Notes under the pieces: generated by a model
Told to the model about the DNA's origin: nothing
The model's database searches: none
What the model saw: only the letters and a program-made list of their open reading frames with translations
In this document: positions 44,108 through 53,660 of the stretch, one piece after another
Numbering within the stretch: position 1 is the first letter of the stretch
Layout: every line of letters begins with the position of its first letter
NCBI RefSeq assembly: GCF_900143245.1
Contig: NZ_FRDK01000009.1
Span: 62,001-126,000, forward strand
Length of the DNA stretch: 64,000 nucleotides
Source: Flavobacterium fryxellicola
GTDB lineage: Bacteria; Bacteroidota; Bacteroidia; Flavobacteriales; Flavobacteriaceae
Reading direction: 5' to 3'
Position numbers and translations under genes: made by a program

Positions 44108-44740
44108 TCAAGATTTAGGTTTTAACTTTCCTTTGTATGTTTTTTTAAACTTGTTGTATCTTGGTATTGAAACGCCTTTCACATAAGGCTGATTTGGATT
44201 ATTTTTTACATAATCTTGGTGATAGGATTCTGCTTCATAAAAATCAGAGACCGGCTTTACCTCTGTTACAATAGGGTTAGCAAATACCTTATTTACCGTA
44301 AGCTCCTTAATCTTATCTTCTATTATTTTTTTCTCTGCAGCATTTTTATAAAAAGCAATAGAACGATAGGAAGAACCCTTGTCTGGTCCTTGTTGATTAG
44401 GAGTTGTAGGGTCTTGTGATGCAAAAAACACCGTTACTAATTCTTTATATGAAACCACTTTTGGATCATAAAAAACAGCCACTGACTCTGCATGTCCAGT
44501 TCTGTTTGAACCTACGTATTCATAACTAGGATTTTTAACATTCCCGCCTGTATATCCTGACACAGCTTCATCTACTCCTACGACTGCTTCAAAAACGTGT
44601 TCCGTGCACCAGAAACAACCAGAGGCAAAGACAGCTACCGCCTTTCCTTTTTTAGGTACTAAAGACAATTTTTCTGTTTGTCCGCTACAACTTATAATTG
44701 TAAACAACACAAGGGCAAAACTTAGTAATTTCATTTTCAT
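44108..44740 (-). CDS. msrA: Peptide-methionine (S)-S-oxide reductase MsrA, lipoprotein
   Basis: 210 aa: lipoprotein signal ([18 protein letters not shown]) and the MsrA core with catalytic C42 in [16 protein letters not shown], then GYTGG, YxxVxxxxTGHAE ([15 protein letters not shown]) and [20 protein letters not shown]. It reduces methionine S-sulfoxide. It is first in the operon with msrB, and both carry export signals, so this pair protects the envelope. Confidence 0.93.
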   Translation of the reverse strand: MKMKLLSFALVLFTIISCSGQTEKLSLVPKKGKAVAVFASGCFWCTEHVFEAVVGVDEAVSGYTGGNVKNPSYEYVGSNRTGHAESVAVFYDPKVVSYKELVTVFFASQDPTTPNQQGPDKGSSYRSIAFYKNAAEKKIIEDKIKELTVNKVFANPIVTEVKPVSDFYEAESYHQDYVKNNPNQPYVKGVSIPRYNKFKKTYKGKLKPKS

Positions 44741-44883
44741 CTTTTATTATTTTTGTTTTTGTTTTATAAAATCCATTCTACTGATTTTAAATCATTTTTA
44801 TAATATGCGTATACCGCACTCACATCTAAGGTAATATACGGATGATTTCTAGATTTGGTTTTAAAACAAATCCTAAAGTTTTG

Positions 44884-45846
44884 TTAGTTTTTTACACTCA
44901 ACGTCTCTAAAATCTTTTCTTCGAAACCTTGTAACGCTCTGATGGCATAATCCACTTTCTTTTTAGTTTTATATTTATAAGACACTTCTAGGAAATTTTT
45001 AAACGGTACTGTAGGTTGTACTTCAAGCGCATCGTTCTTTTTATAATTTACTTTGATTGGAATATCTTTATAGTACGTAAAATATTCAGGATGGGTAATC
45101 ACGCCTAAAGTGGAACAGTCAAAGGGTATAAATCCTCTAACACCAAAATAGGTTTCGTTTTTTTCCATCCAAGGCTGTACAATATCAAACAACCACTTAT
45201 CAGCTTCTTCGTTTTGATCTAAACTAGCCAAATCGACATTCCCAATATGAGTGTACGAACTCGGTTCATAGCCTGCAAATACAAGTGGTATAGGCGTATT
45301 CAAAACCACATCCATCGATTTAGTATCAAATTCATAGTTGTAATCAAACACATTCAATTTTCCGTTGCCGGGATTGAACAACAAGCCGGGCGTTCTCGCT
45401 GCACAAATAGAAATCTTCTCGATTTGCGGAATAATATCGGGGTGATTCTGAATCAAAGTAGCAATATTAGTCATGGGACCTAAGGCCAATATGGTTAGCT
45501 TTTCTTTTTTTAAAGCCTCATACAATGCTCTTGTTCCGTCATTTTCAACACCTAAATCAGTTGCTTTTGGCGAACCTTTGTATACTGGAATTGTCGCCCC
45601 TTTGTGATGCCATTTTAATATTTTGTTGATAATACCGTAGCTATAATCCACATAAGTAATCGAACTAATACCCACAATCTCGATTTGAGGTTGTTTCAAA
45701 GCCATAATCAATGTGATGCCATCATCCACTTCTCGTGGTGTTTTATCGGGCATTCCAATCATAAGATCCGTATCAAACCATACTTTGGTTTGTGCTTGTA
45801 ATTGTGTCGCAAGCAAAAGCGCAACTAGTATTATTTTGATTTTCAT
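44884..45846 (-). CDS. Exported nucleoside hydrolase-like protein
   Basis: 320 aa: signal peptide (MKIKIILVALLLATQLQAQ), then the inosine/uridine-preferring hydrolase pattern. The usual N-terminal calcium motif DTDxGxDD is altered to FDTDLMIGMPDKTPREVDDG, which keeps D's on both sides of an insertion. LALGPMTNIATLI and NVFDYNYEFD follow. The product probably cleaves ribosides in the periplasm. The inserted loop is unusual. Confidence 0.8.
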   Translation of the reverse strand: MKIKIILVALLLATQLQAQTKVWFDTDLMIGMPDKTPREVDDGITLIMALKQPQIEIVGISSITYVDYSYGIINKILKWHHKGATIPVYKGSPKATDLGVENDGTRALYEALKKEKLTILALGPMTNIATLIQNHPDIIPQIEKISICAARTPGLLFNPGNGKLNVFDYNYEFDTKSMDVVLNTPIPLVFAGYEPSSYTHIGNVDLASLDQNEEADKWLFDIVQPWMEKNETYFGVRGFIPFDCSTLGVITHPEYFTYYKDIPIKVNYKKNDALEVQPTVPFKNFLEVSYKYKTKKKVDYAIRALQGFEEKILETLSVKN

Positions 45847-46093
45847 AAGATATTTTTTTTTAAGTTTTTTTCTACGCAGATTCGCTGAATTATTTTATTT
45901 TCTTAATTATTTTGATTTTTCACTTGTCATCGTATTCGTTCAATCAAACATTTAAAATCATTTTTTTTCCCAGATTAAAGACTTTAGATTGATTTTTAAT
46001 AGCTGGGAATCTGCAGTGCTCTTTCCTAGCTTCTGCGTTGCAACAAATAGCCATTTAGCCATCATAACTTTGGTCCTTAAATCCAAAAATTAA

Positions 46094-47083
46094 TTATTTT
46101 AAAATCAATTCTCGAGCAAACGTCAATAAATCGGCTTTGGTTTTTAGATCCATTTTTAAAGGCAGTTGTGCCAATCCTATGATCCTGCGCATAATTTCTA
46201 CTCCAATAAAACCATTCAAAATAGTTGTGTTTAACTCGTCAAAAGAATGGTAGTTTTCCGCTACAAAAGCAATTGTTGATTCCGGGTGTTGCGTCAGATA
46301 CAAATGGGCGAGCAATACACCCATATCAAATTCTCGTAAGCCATAAAAGCAAAATTCTGGATCGATAACTTTAATTCCCTCAGTGGTTTTTAACCAACTT
46401 CCCGGATAATAATCCCCGTGTAATAAATAGTTCCCTTTTGAAAGATACAACGAACCCAATCGCTCCATTTTGACTTTTATTTCGCTGTCTTTTTTATAAG
46501 GCATCGCAATAGCTTGCAAACCGGCCTGAACCAAATCCAAATCACATCCATTTTCTACTTTAAAAGGATACTCAAAAAGATGTTCATAGTTCAGCGCTCT
46601 CATTTCTGTATTTGCTAGTTCATCATCCACAACCGTTTTTTGAAAACTTTGGTGCAAACCATTCAAATAATTCACTAACTGAAGTAACTCTTTTTCTTGA
46701 ATTTTTTCTTTTAAATCATACAAAACAGTATAATCATTAGAGTTCCCTAAATCCTCTAGAGCAATCAAATTATTTACGGCATCAACACCTAAAAGTGTTG
46801 GCATAATTTGCTGCACTTTGTTAGCAATAGCAATTTTTTTATAGAAAGCACCTTCGGTAAGTACTCGTTTTGCAGGTGCTAAAACCTGAGGATATTTCTC
46901 TACATAACCCCTAGATTGCTTGATAATAAAAGAGCGTGTTGCTGTTTCTATGCGCAACACACAATTCATATTTCCCTCACCAGGTTTGGACACAGAAACA
47001 ATTGTTTCACCATCCTGTAGCCATTTTTGTTGGTATAAATAAGCAGCCAATTCTTTTGGCTCTTTTGCATTTAGTATAAACAT
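46094..47083 (-). CDS. MtnK/APH-like phosphotransferase
   Basis: A 329-aa protein-kinase-fold small-molecule kinase: GEGNMNCVLRI, FIIKQSRGYVEKYP, the catalytic loop LLHGDYYPGSW and the metal motif VIDPEFCFYGLREFDMG. The pattern fits 5-methylthioribose kinase/aminoglycoside phosphotransferase proteins. The true substrate is unproven, and no mtnA is adjacent. It has no signal peptide. A 247-nt gene-free stretch separates it from the nucleoside hydrolase gene. Confidence 0.8.
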   Translation of the reverse strand: MFILNAKEPKELAAYLYQQKWLQDGETIVSVSKPGEGNMNCVLRIETATRSFIIKQSRGYVEKYPQVLAPAKRVLTEGAFYKKIAIANKVQQIMPTLLGVDAVNNLIALEDLGNSNDYTVLYDLKEKIQEKELLQLVNYLNGLHQSFQKTVVDDELANTEMRALNYEHLFEYPFKVENGCDLDLVQAGLQAIAMPYKKDSEIKVKMERLGSLYLSKGNYLLHGDYYPGSWLKTTEGIKVIDPEFCFYGLREFDMGVLLAHLYLTQHPESTIAFVAENYHSFDELNTTILNGFIGVEIMRRIIGLAQLPLKMDLKTKADLLTFARELILK

Positions 47084-47109
47084 ATTTTCTGTTTTTTAAT
47101 TGGGGCGTT

Positions 47110-47128
47110 CCCGCCAAAAAAAGGCGGG
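47110..47128. repeat. CCCGCC-A7-GGCGGG hairpin, copy 2
   Basis: An identical core to the hairpin at 18704-18722, here followed by CAGGCTATCCGCTACACTC and TTTTTTGGCC. It lies between the kinase and TonB-receptor genes and is evidently a dispersed module. Confidence 0.6.
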
Positions 47129-47254
47129 CAGGCTATCCGCTACACTCTTTTTTGGCCAAAAAAGCCCAAAAAAGGATTTTCACTCCTATCCTTAACGCAG
47201 TGTAGTATTAAATTCAAAACCCGTCAATCTAACACTCCTTGCAGAATAGCCGTT

Positions 47255-50230
47255 TTAAAATAAATACCGCACTCCAAACTGAAACTGTCTTGGAGGTGAA
47301 GCATTTCTTTGGGTAAACAATCCGCTTGCGCTAGATCCGCCTTGAATTTGGTTACTTTGTGTCGCATTATTACTGTATCCGCTTAAATTTTCAGCATTAA
47401 AGATATTAAAGACATCGGCACGTAATTCTAACTTGTTATTTCTTATAATTTTGAATTGGTGTTGAACGCCTAAATCAAAAGTCGTGCTCCAAGGTAATCG
47501 ATCATTATTCCTGCCTTCTCCTGGAAAGCGATCGCTATTTCCTTGATACGCGTCAGAGAAGCTAGCTCCATCTCCATTCAAATCTGTTGTTCCAAAACCA
47601 AGCGGAATTCTATTTATTGGTTGCCCACTTTGCAATAAACCAGCTAAAGTTAACGCTGTTCCTTTAAAGGGATAATAATTGTAAATTCCGTTAATATTAT
47701 GAGTTCTATCATTTACAGATGGTCCCCATTCATTCGCATAATTATTCGCATCCGAAGGTCTAAAATTAATTCCATCCGTATTATTTTTACTGGATGACAG
47801 CGTATAATTCAATCGATAGGAATAACTGTCCGTACCTCTTGTTTTTTGATAATTCAAACTCATGGCGTAATATCTCGATTTTCCTTCATTTTCACTAACA
47901 ATTACATTTCTAGCAATTCCAGTAACCGTTTGCCCATTGATGGTCGCGCTTCCGTTGGTAATAGGAATTGGACGGCTCGCGTCGGCTTCAGCCTGAGTTC
48001 TAATAACCACATTATTAGGATCAATAGGATATTCAGCAGCTGCATTAAGATTGCGCAAACGGGTCAAATTCTCGCCTCTATTGTGCACCACATCCACAAA
48101 AAACAATCTTTCGTCCGTTAATTGCAATTGGTACCCCAGCATAAACTCATGAGAATAAGCATTTTTATAGCCATTAGGATTTAAAATTCTGCGTTCATTA
48201 GAAAAGATACTCTCCCTTCTCCCCTGTAAATCAGCTGCAGAAGGCCCTTGTAAATAACTTACCCCAGAAACCGTAGCCCCTAAGTTTCCGTTGTAGGTAA
48301 TTCGATCAATATTAGTGTCGGCTGGTAAAATTCCTAATTTTTTTAACTCTTCTAATTGTAATTTATAGCTTTGCGAAGTCGTGTTTTGTTGCAAAGCATC
48401 GCTGTAAAGTGCATAGTTTATTTTATCATACGAAATTCCGTAACCACCACGTAAGCTGCTGAAGTTGTCTAATTTATAATTAAAATTAAATCGTGGTGCT
48501 AAATTGTTGTAATCGCCTTTGTCGCTTCCTCCTTTTGATAAATTATCATAATCATAACGCAAACCTAAAGTAAGATTCAATCGATCCGTAACCGACCATA
48601 AATCTTCTATGTAAGCGGAATAAATATCTTGGTTGGTACCAAAAGAAGTAGGACGCAATTCTACATTATAATTGATAACCTGTACCTCTTGCGGAATATC
48701 ATTTACATTCAAACCGCCTCCTACACCACTATTTCTTATGGCATCAATTTGGCTTTGATTCAATTTTACTCGATAATTCCCTACTGGATTTCCACCTCCA
48801 AATAATTGATGATCCCCTCTGATAAAATTTACTCCCGCTTTTAAGGTATGCTTTTCAGTATAATATTTCACTTTTTGTTGCAATTGTACTGTATTTTCAA
48901 GCGCATCAAACACATAACCTGGATTGCCAATCACCCCTAATGTTTCATCATTTACGCCTAAAATAGTTACTTGAGAACTATTTGGATTAAATGGTTTGGC
49001 ATAATTCCATCTAAAACGGCTGTATTGTACATTTGTTTCTCCAGAAAAGTTTCCAAATTTATAACTGTTTTTCAAAGCCAATAAAATGCTATTCCGCTCT
49101 TGCGTATTTCCAGCAGATTTAAAAGTCGAACCACCATCGAGTCCGCCACCTTGACGCTCCACATCTACTCTACCAATGTTGGCACGAAAGGAAGAGTTGA
49201 AATTAGCATTCCAAATTTGGTCAATTTTGGACGAAAAATAATCAAAAGTATTGGTACCTCTCACTGTTTCTGTAATCCCGAATTGTGGCACATTTAGTAA
49301 GTTGTCTTTGACATCAGTAGTGTGTTCAAAATTAAAATAATAGAAGGTTTTGTCTTTGGCAAAAGCACCTCCTATTCCTGCTCCGGTTTGATATCTTGAA
49401 AAACCATTTTTAACTTGATTTCCTGACAAATCTCTTTGAGCAAAGCTTGATTTTCCATCTATCGACGGTCCTGGTCTTGTAATAAAGAAAACCTCTCCCG
49501 TAGTTTCATTAGAACCCGAACGCGGCGTAATATTTACGATTCCGCTTCCTGTTAAACCATATTCAGCGGAGAAATTATTAGTCAAAACCGTAACATCTTT
49601 TACAAATCCAGAAGGAATTGCAAATTTTTGCCCTCCTAAAAAACGTTCGTTATTATCCAATCCATCAATTAAATAGGACGTATATTGAGAACTCGCTCCG
49701 TTAATACTCACATTTGCCGCCTCTGGAAAGAAACCTGTTGCTTGCGAAACATTAGGCAAACGGAATAAAACTCTGGTGATATCACGACCTTCTACTGGAA
49801 TTTCCTGAATTTCAGCAGCTTTCATTTCAAAAGATACTTCGGCATCCCGGCGATTTATTTTTGAATTCGATCCAGACGAGATCACAACCTCATCTAATTC
49901 TTGTGTACCACTTTTTCTTAGCACTAGCGTCACATTCGGATTTTGATTGGAACGAATATCAATAAAATTAGAACTTTCAGCTGCATAATCCTGCGTTGCC
50001 GCAACAATAACTTGATACCCATCAAGCGCTTCTAGGTTCCTGAAAATCACTTTTCCTTGTGTATTTGAAATTTGTCGTACTTGTAAATTTCTACTTTTGT
50101 TTTCTAAAATTATAGCTAAATTAGAAACTGGTTTTTGTGTGACTGCATCAATCGCAGAAACGGTTAAATCTTGTTGAGCCACAGCTATTGTTGAGATACA
50201 CAGCAATGCCCAAATATAAAATTGCTTCAT
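47255..50230 (-). CDS. TonB-dependent receptor (Oar-like)
   Basis: A 991-aa outer-membrane protein: signal peptide (MKQFYIWALLCISTIAVAQQ), a carboxypeptidase-regulatory-like domain (about 22-110), a plug (VEGRDITRVLFRLPNVSQAT, SYLIDGLDNNERFLGG, EYGLTGSGIVNITPRSG) and a beta-barrel ending in QFQFGVRYLF. No SusD partner follows, and the plug is of the Oar/protein-translocation-associated type. It is preceded by a TIGR04282-like gene 42 nt upstream, so the two may be co-transcribed. Confidence 0.92.
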   Translation of the reverse strand: MKQFYIWALLCISTIAVAQQDLTVSAIDAVTQKPVSNLAIILENKSRNLQVRQISNTQGKVIFRNLEALDGYQVIVAATQDYAAESSNFIDIRSNQNPNVTLVLRKSGTQELDEVVISSGSNSKINRRDAEVSFEMKAAEIQEIPVEGRDITRVLFRLPNVSQATGFFPEAANVSINGASSQYTSYLIDGLDNNERFLGGQKFAIPSGFVKDVTVLTNNFSAEYGLTGSGIVNITPRSGSNETTGEVFFITRPGPSIDGKSSFAQRDLSGNQVKNGFSRYQTGAGIGGAFAKDKTFYYFNFEHTTDVKDNLLNVPQFGITETVRGTNTFDYFSSKIDQIWNANFNSSFRANIGRVDVERQGGGLDGGSTFKSAGNTQERNSILLALKNSYKFGNFSGETNVQYSRFRWNYAKPFNPNSSQVTILGVNDETLGVIGNPGYVFDALENTVQLQQKVKYYTEKHTLKAGVNFIRGDHQLFGGGNPVGNYRVKLNQSQIDAIRNSGVGGGLNVNDIPQEVQVINYNVELRPTSFGTNQDIYSAYIEDLWSVTDRLNLTLGLRYDYDNLSKGGSDKGDYNNLAPRFNFNYKLDNFSSLRGGYGISYDKINYALYSDALQQNTTSQSYKLQLEELKKLGILPADTNIDRITYNGNLGATVSGVSYLQGPSAADLQGRRESIFSNERRILNPNGYKNAYSHEFMLGYQLQLTDERLFFVDVVHNRGENLTRLRNLNAAAEYPIDPNNVVIRTQAEADASRPIPITNGSATINGQTVTGIARNVIVSENEGKSRYYAMSLNYQKTRGTDSYSYRLNYTLSSSKNNTDGINFRPSDANNYANEWGPSVNDRTHNINGIYNYYPFKGTALTLAGLLQSGQPINRIPLGFGTTDLNGDGASFSDAYQGNSDRFPGEGRNNDRLPWSTTFDLGVQHQFKIIRNNKLELRADVFNIFNAENLSGYSNNATQSNQIQGGSSASGLFTQRNASPPRQFQFGVRYLF

Positions 50231-50272
50231 TTGGTTTGTATAATTAATTTAAAAAAGGGTTAAACGGAAATT

Positions 50273-50959
50273 TTACACGTTAAACGGTGACCCTTTATTA
50301 AAATTAAAAGCATGATAATCCGAAGAATATAATCTTGTTTCAAAATCAATTTGAACTACAAAATTGGATAAAAACGAAAGTAGTATTTTTCTAAAACTAT
50401 CAGAGAATGATAATTTTTGAGTCGCTTGTTTGAAATCGAAGGCGTTGTTGCAATCATTTAAATACGGAAGATAAGCAATTGGCTGCTTTTTGTAAAGCGT
50501 TTGTAAAGCAGTAAAAACGCTTTTAGTCTGCCACGGAATAGTTTTGAATAGCTCGGCATTATATTTTAATTTTGTAACACCTATTAAATAAGCGCCACCG
50601 GAATAATCAGGACCTATGACTAAATCATTCCTCTTTAAATCTCGTTCGGCTTGAAGCAAATGATGGGTTTTCAATTCAATGCAATCATTTCCTATGACAA
50701 TAACTTTCTCGAAACCTTTAGCAAAAACAGTTTCAATTGAATGCGTTATTCTCTCTCCAAAAGTAGCACCCATCTGATCATTTTCATTTGAAATAAAATA
50801 GGGTAATTTGGTTTGTTGACTAATTTTAATACTATGATCATTCATTTTCTTCCACAACAAAACATTTTGCTTTGAACAAGAAGCAATTGGTTTTAAGGCG
50901 CTTACCCTCTTTTCGCTTTGCACAAAAAGAAGAATGGCTGTGGTGTTGGAATAATCCAT
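50273..50959 (-). CDS. Divergent TIGR04282-type transferase (DUF2064)
   Basis: About 228 aa from the ATG at 50959 (MDYSNTTAILLFVQSEKRVS); upstream ATGs would add residues not seen in the family. VIVIGNDCIELK, DLVIGPDYSGGAYLIGV and NDCNNAFDF match TIGR04282. The substrate loop GKVKTRL found in the paralogue at 27958 is absent (SEKRVSALKPI instead). It sits just ahead of the Oar-like receptor. It may act on a different donor or be degenerate. Confidence 0.8.
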   Translation of the reverse strand: MDYSNTTAILLFVQSEKRVSALKPIASCSKQNVLLWKKMNDHSIKISQQTKLPYFISNENDQMGATFGERITHSIETVFAKGFEKVIVIGNDCIELKTHHLLQAERDLKRNDLVIGPDYSGGAYLIGVTKLKYNAELFKTIPWQTKSVFTALQTLYKKQPIAYLPYLNDCNNAFDFKQATQKLSFSDSFRKILLSFLSNFVVQIDFETRLYSSDYHAFNFNKGSPFNV

Positions 50960-51110
50960 TATTAAATTCATAATTGTATAGACGAAACTGTTTCTTACTA
51001 CTGACAAAAAAGGAACAAAATAGTCAGATACAAGTTCATTAACTACCCATTGACTTCATATTGGATATAAAAATAAGCTTTAGGTCATCCATTTCCCTTA
51101 AAAAGAAATA

Positions 51111-51141
51111 AAAAAAACCGGAACAAGATAATCCTGTTCCG
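51111..51141 (-). terminator. Terminator of the SIMPL gene
   Basis: Minus strand: CGGAACA...TGTTCCG stem followed by GGTTTTTTTTATTTC. Confidence 0.75.
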
Positions 51142-51192
51142 ATTTCAAAAATTATTATTTAAACTCGCTCTTTACAAAAAGCTCTTTTTTCT

Positions 51193-51882
51193 TTATTCCA
51201 AAATAAAACTAACTGTTACATTAGCCGTAATGTTTATTTCTCCTACTGCAAGTGTCTCTCTTGGAGCTCTAGTATCACTCATTTCCATGGTTTTCATAGT
51301 TGCGTAAAGGGGCTGTGGTGAATACGTTTGTGAGTTATCTGATATGGTCATCGCACGTCCTATTTTTTGTCCCAAAACTGAAACATAATCTTCTGCTTTT
51401 AATTTTGCCTCTTTCATTGCTAATTTTCTAGCCTCAGATTGATATTGAGCTAATTTTGAAGATTGGAACGTGACATTATCGATTCTGTTAATTCCTTCGT
51501 CTACCAAACCTTCCATCAATTCGTCATACTTTGACAAATCCTTCAATACAATCTCTATAGTTTGAGTTGCATTATAACTGTGTTTCTTTTTCTCGTAATC
51601 GTATTGTGGATTTAATGAAACGCGCTGTGTTTTATAATCTGCTGGTGCCAAGTTCATTTTTTTGATGAATTTTAAAACAGCATCAATCTTTTCATCATTT
51701 TGCTTTTTAACATCTTTAGCATTATTCCCTTTCGTTTCCACAGTCACAACTATAGAAGCCTGATCTGGAACAACCTTAACTTTTCCTTCTCCACTTACAT
51801 TTATTTGTGGGACTTGTTTAATTTCTTGTCCGTAAGACATGGACATAAATAAAATTGACAAAATTAATAGTGCTTTTTTCAT
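51193..51882 (-). CDS. SIMPL (DUF541) domain protein
   Basis: 229 aa: signal peptide (MKKALLILSILFMSMSYGQE) and the SIMPL/YggE fold: INVSGEGKVKVVPDQASIVV, NDEKIDAVLKFIKKM, YKTQRVSLNPQYDYEKKK, then KAEDYVSVLGQKIG. It is an envelope protein linked to oxidative and surface stress in other bacteria. Its own terminator follows. It is probably transcribed alone, 50 nt after the rhomboid gene. Confidence 0.9.
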   Translation of the reverse strand: MKKALLILSILFMSMSYGQEIKQVPQINVSGEGKVKVVPDQASIVVTVETKGNNAKDVKKQNDEKIDAVLKFIKKMNLAPADYKTQRVSLNPQYDYEKKKHSYNATQTIEIVLKDLSKYDELMEGLVDEGINRIDNVTFQSSKLAQYQSEARKLAMKEAKLKAEDYVSVLGQKIGRAMTISDNSQTYSPQPLYATMKTMEMSDTRAPRETLAVGEINITANVTVSFILE

Positions 51883-51932
51883 TTTAGTGTGATTTAATTG
51901 TTTGTACTAATTTCTTTTCAAAAGTTGTGCCA

Positions 51933-52571
51933 CTATAGCTTTCCCATTTTCTCCATTACAAAAAGAATAAGTATTGGGATGGCCAACAATACTACCATCA
52001 ACGTGTGATCTACTAATAATGTTGGCTCTTTTAGTAACGTAATCAAATAACCTCCCATTGCACCTCCAAAATGGGCCGTGTGACCAATGTTATCATTTTT
52101 GGCCTTCATTCCGTAAATGGAGTACAACAAATATAATATTCCAAAAATATAAGCAGGCATTGGAATAATAAAAAAGATTCCCAACATCATATCTGGTTGC
52201 AACAATATTGCCGAATATAAAACTCCAGTAACCGCTCCAGATGCACCTACAGCTCTATAACCATAATCGTTTTTATGAAAAACCATCGTTAGCAAACTTC
52301 CAAAAATTAAACTTCCAAAATAAATTAAAACAAATGAAAAGCTCCCTAAATAACTAATAACCACTGGAGCGAAAAACCAAAGCGTCAACATATTAAAAAT
52401 CAAATGCGTCATGTCAGCATGAAGAAAACCAGAAGATAACATTCTGATTTGCTCTCCTGCACGAATACTGCCAACATGAAATTCATACTTTCTAAAAAAA
52501 GAGAGATCATTAAAACCTTTATAACTAATCAAAACATTTACAATAATTATTGCTATTAAAATGGTATTCAT
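51933..52571 (-). CDS. Rhomboid-family intramembrane serine protease
   Basis: 212 aa with six hydrophobic helices. The rhomboid core is clear: RMLSSGFLHADMTHLIFNML (H and N of TM2), GASGAVTGVLY (catalytic Ser in GxSG) and the final helix HTAHFGGAMGG (catalytic His). It cleaves membrane proteins within the bilayer. It is co-directional with the SIMPL gene downstream and divergent from the acyltransferase gene. Confidence 0.92.
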   Translation of the reverse strand: MNTILIAIIIVNVLISYKGFNDLSFFRKYEFHVGSIRAGEQIRMLSSGFLHADMTHLIFNMLTLWFFAPVVISYLGSFSFVLIYFGSLIFGSLLTMVFHKNDYGYRAVGASGAVTGVLYSAILLQPDMMLGIFFIIPMPAYIFGILYLLYSIYGMKAKNDNIGHTAHFGGAMGGYLITLLKEPTLLVDHTLMVVLLAIPILILFVMEKMGKL

Positions 52572-52662
52572 AAAGTATGTTTATTGTGAATTGTAAAGAT
52601 AGTCATTCTCTAATGCCCATGCAGTACCGCGCTAAAATTAATATCAATTTACATTTTTGACT

Positions 52663-52670
52663 TATATTTG
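52663..52670 (+). promoter_or_regulatory. -7 box for the acyltransferase gene
   Basis: TATATTTG, 14 nt upstream of the ATG at 52685, fits TAnnTTTG. No clear -33 element is seen. Confidence 0.5.
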
Positions 52671-52684
52671 TAAAAAAAAATTGC

Positions 52685-53554
52685 ATGCAATTACTCGCTT
52701 TTATTATTGCTTACCCCTTACTTTGGATAATTTCTATTCTTCCATTTCGTGTTTTTTATGTACTGTCTGATGTAGTGTACTTTTTAGTTTACCATATCAT
52801 AGGGTATCGAAAAAAAGTAGTTCGCTCCAATCTAGCTTTAGCATTACCGCATCTTAGTGATAACGAACGCCTTATTATCGAAAAGAAATCCTATCATCAT
52901 TTATGCGACATGTTTATGGAAATGATAAAAACAATGACCATCTCCTCAGACGAAATGAACAAACGATTTACCATTACAAATCTGGAAGTTATTAAAGAAT
53001 ATGAGAATAAAGGAAAAAGTATTATGCTTATTGCTTCCCATTATGCGAGTTGGGAATGGTTGCTCGCCCTGAACCAAAAATTATCTTTGCGCGGTGTTGC
53101 TGTCTATAAAAAACTAGCAAATAAGCACTTCGATAAATTGGTAAGAGATATTAGATCAAAATACAATACCGAATTAGTTTCTACAAGTAAGACCATTCCA
53201 TTAATTGCTGAAAATCAAAAAAATAATATTCGATGCGTTTACGGATTAGCAAGTGATCAATCCCCCAAAGCGGATCGAATATTTCATTGGGAAAGTTTTA
53301 TGGGAATTGAGGTTCCTGTTCATACAGGACCTGAAATGTTAGCAAAAAAATACGATATGACCGTAATTTTTGCTAAAGTGAAAAAAGTGAAAAGAGGGTA
53401 TTATGAACTTACTATTATTCCTATTAGTGACAATCCAAATTCGATTCCTAATTTTGGAATTACACATAAATACATTAGAGAAGTAGAGAAACAAATTCTA
53501 GAAGCCCCTGAATTTTACTTCTGGACGCACAAAAGATGGAAACACAGAAGATAG
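52685..53554 (+). CDS. LpxL-like lipid A acyltransferase
   Basis: 289 aa: a membrane anchor near the N-terminus (LLAFIIAYPLLWIISILPF) and the lysophospholipid acyltransferase core with SHYASWEW (HX4E, H119-E124), GLASDQSP and EFYFWTHKRWKHR at the end. It probably adds a secondary acyl chain to lipid A. It is a single gene followed by a shared terminator. Confidence 0.9.
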   Translation: MQLLAFIIAYPLLWIISILPFRVFYVLSDVVYFLVYHIIGYRKKVVRSNLALALPHLSDNERLIIEKKSYHHLCDMFMEMIKTMTISSDEMNKRFTITNLEVIKEYENKGKSIMLIASHYASWEWLLALNQKLSLRGVAVYKKLANKHFDKLVRDIRSKYNTELVSTSKTIPLIAENQKNNIRCVYGLASDQSPKADRIFHWESFMGIEVPVHTGPEMLAKKYDMTVIFAKVKKVKRGYYELTIIPISDNPNSIPNFGITHKYIREVEKQILEAPEFYFWTHKRWKHRR

Positions 53555-53589
53555 TAATCAGTTCGCAGTGCACAGTCATAGTGTTTAAT

Positions 53590-53638
53590 AAAAAAATCAC
53601 ATAGTATAAACCGTAGTGTTTATATTATGTGATTTTTA
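53590..53638. terminator. Bidirectional terminator
   Basis: AAAAAATCACATAGTATAAA pairs with TTTATATTATGTGATTTTT across a short loop. It serves the acyltransferase and the convergent aminotransferase genes. Confidence 0.8.
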
Positions 53639-53660
53639 TAGTTTCTTAAAAGGATACTTT

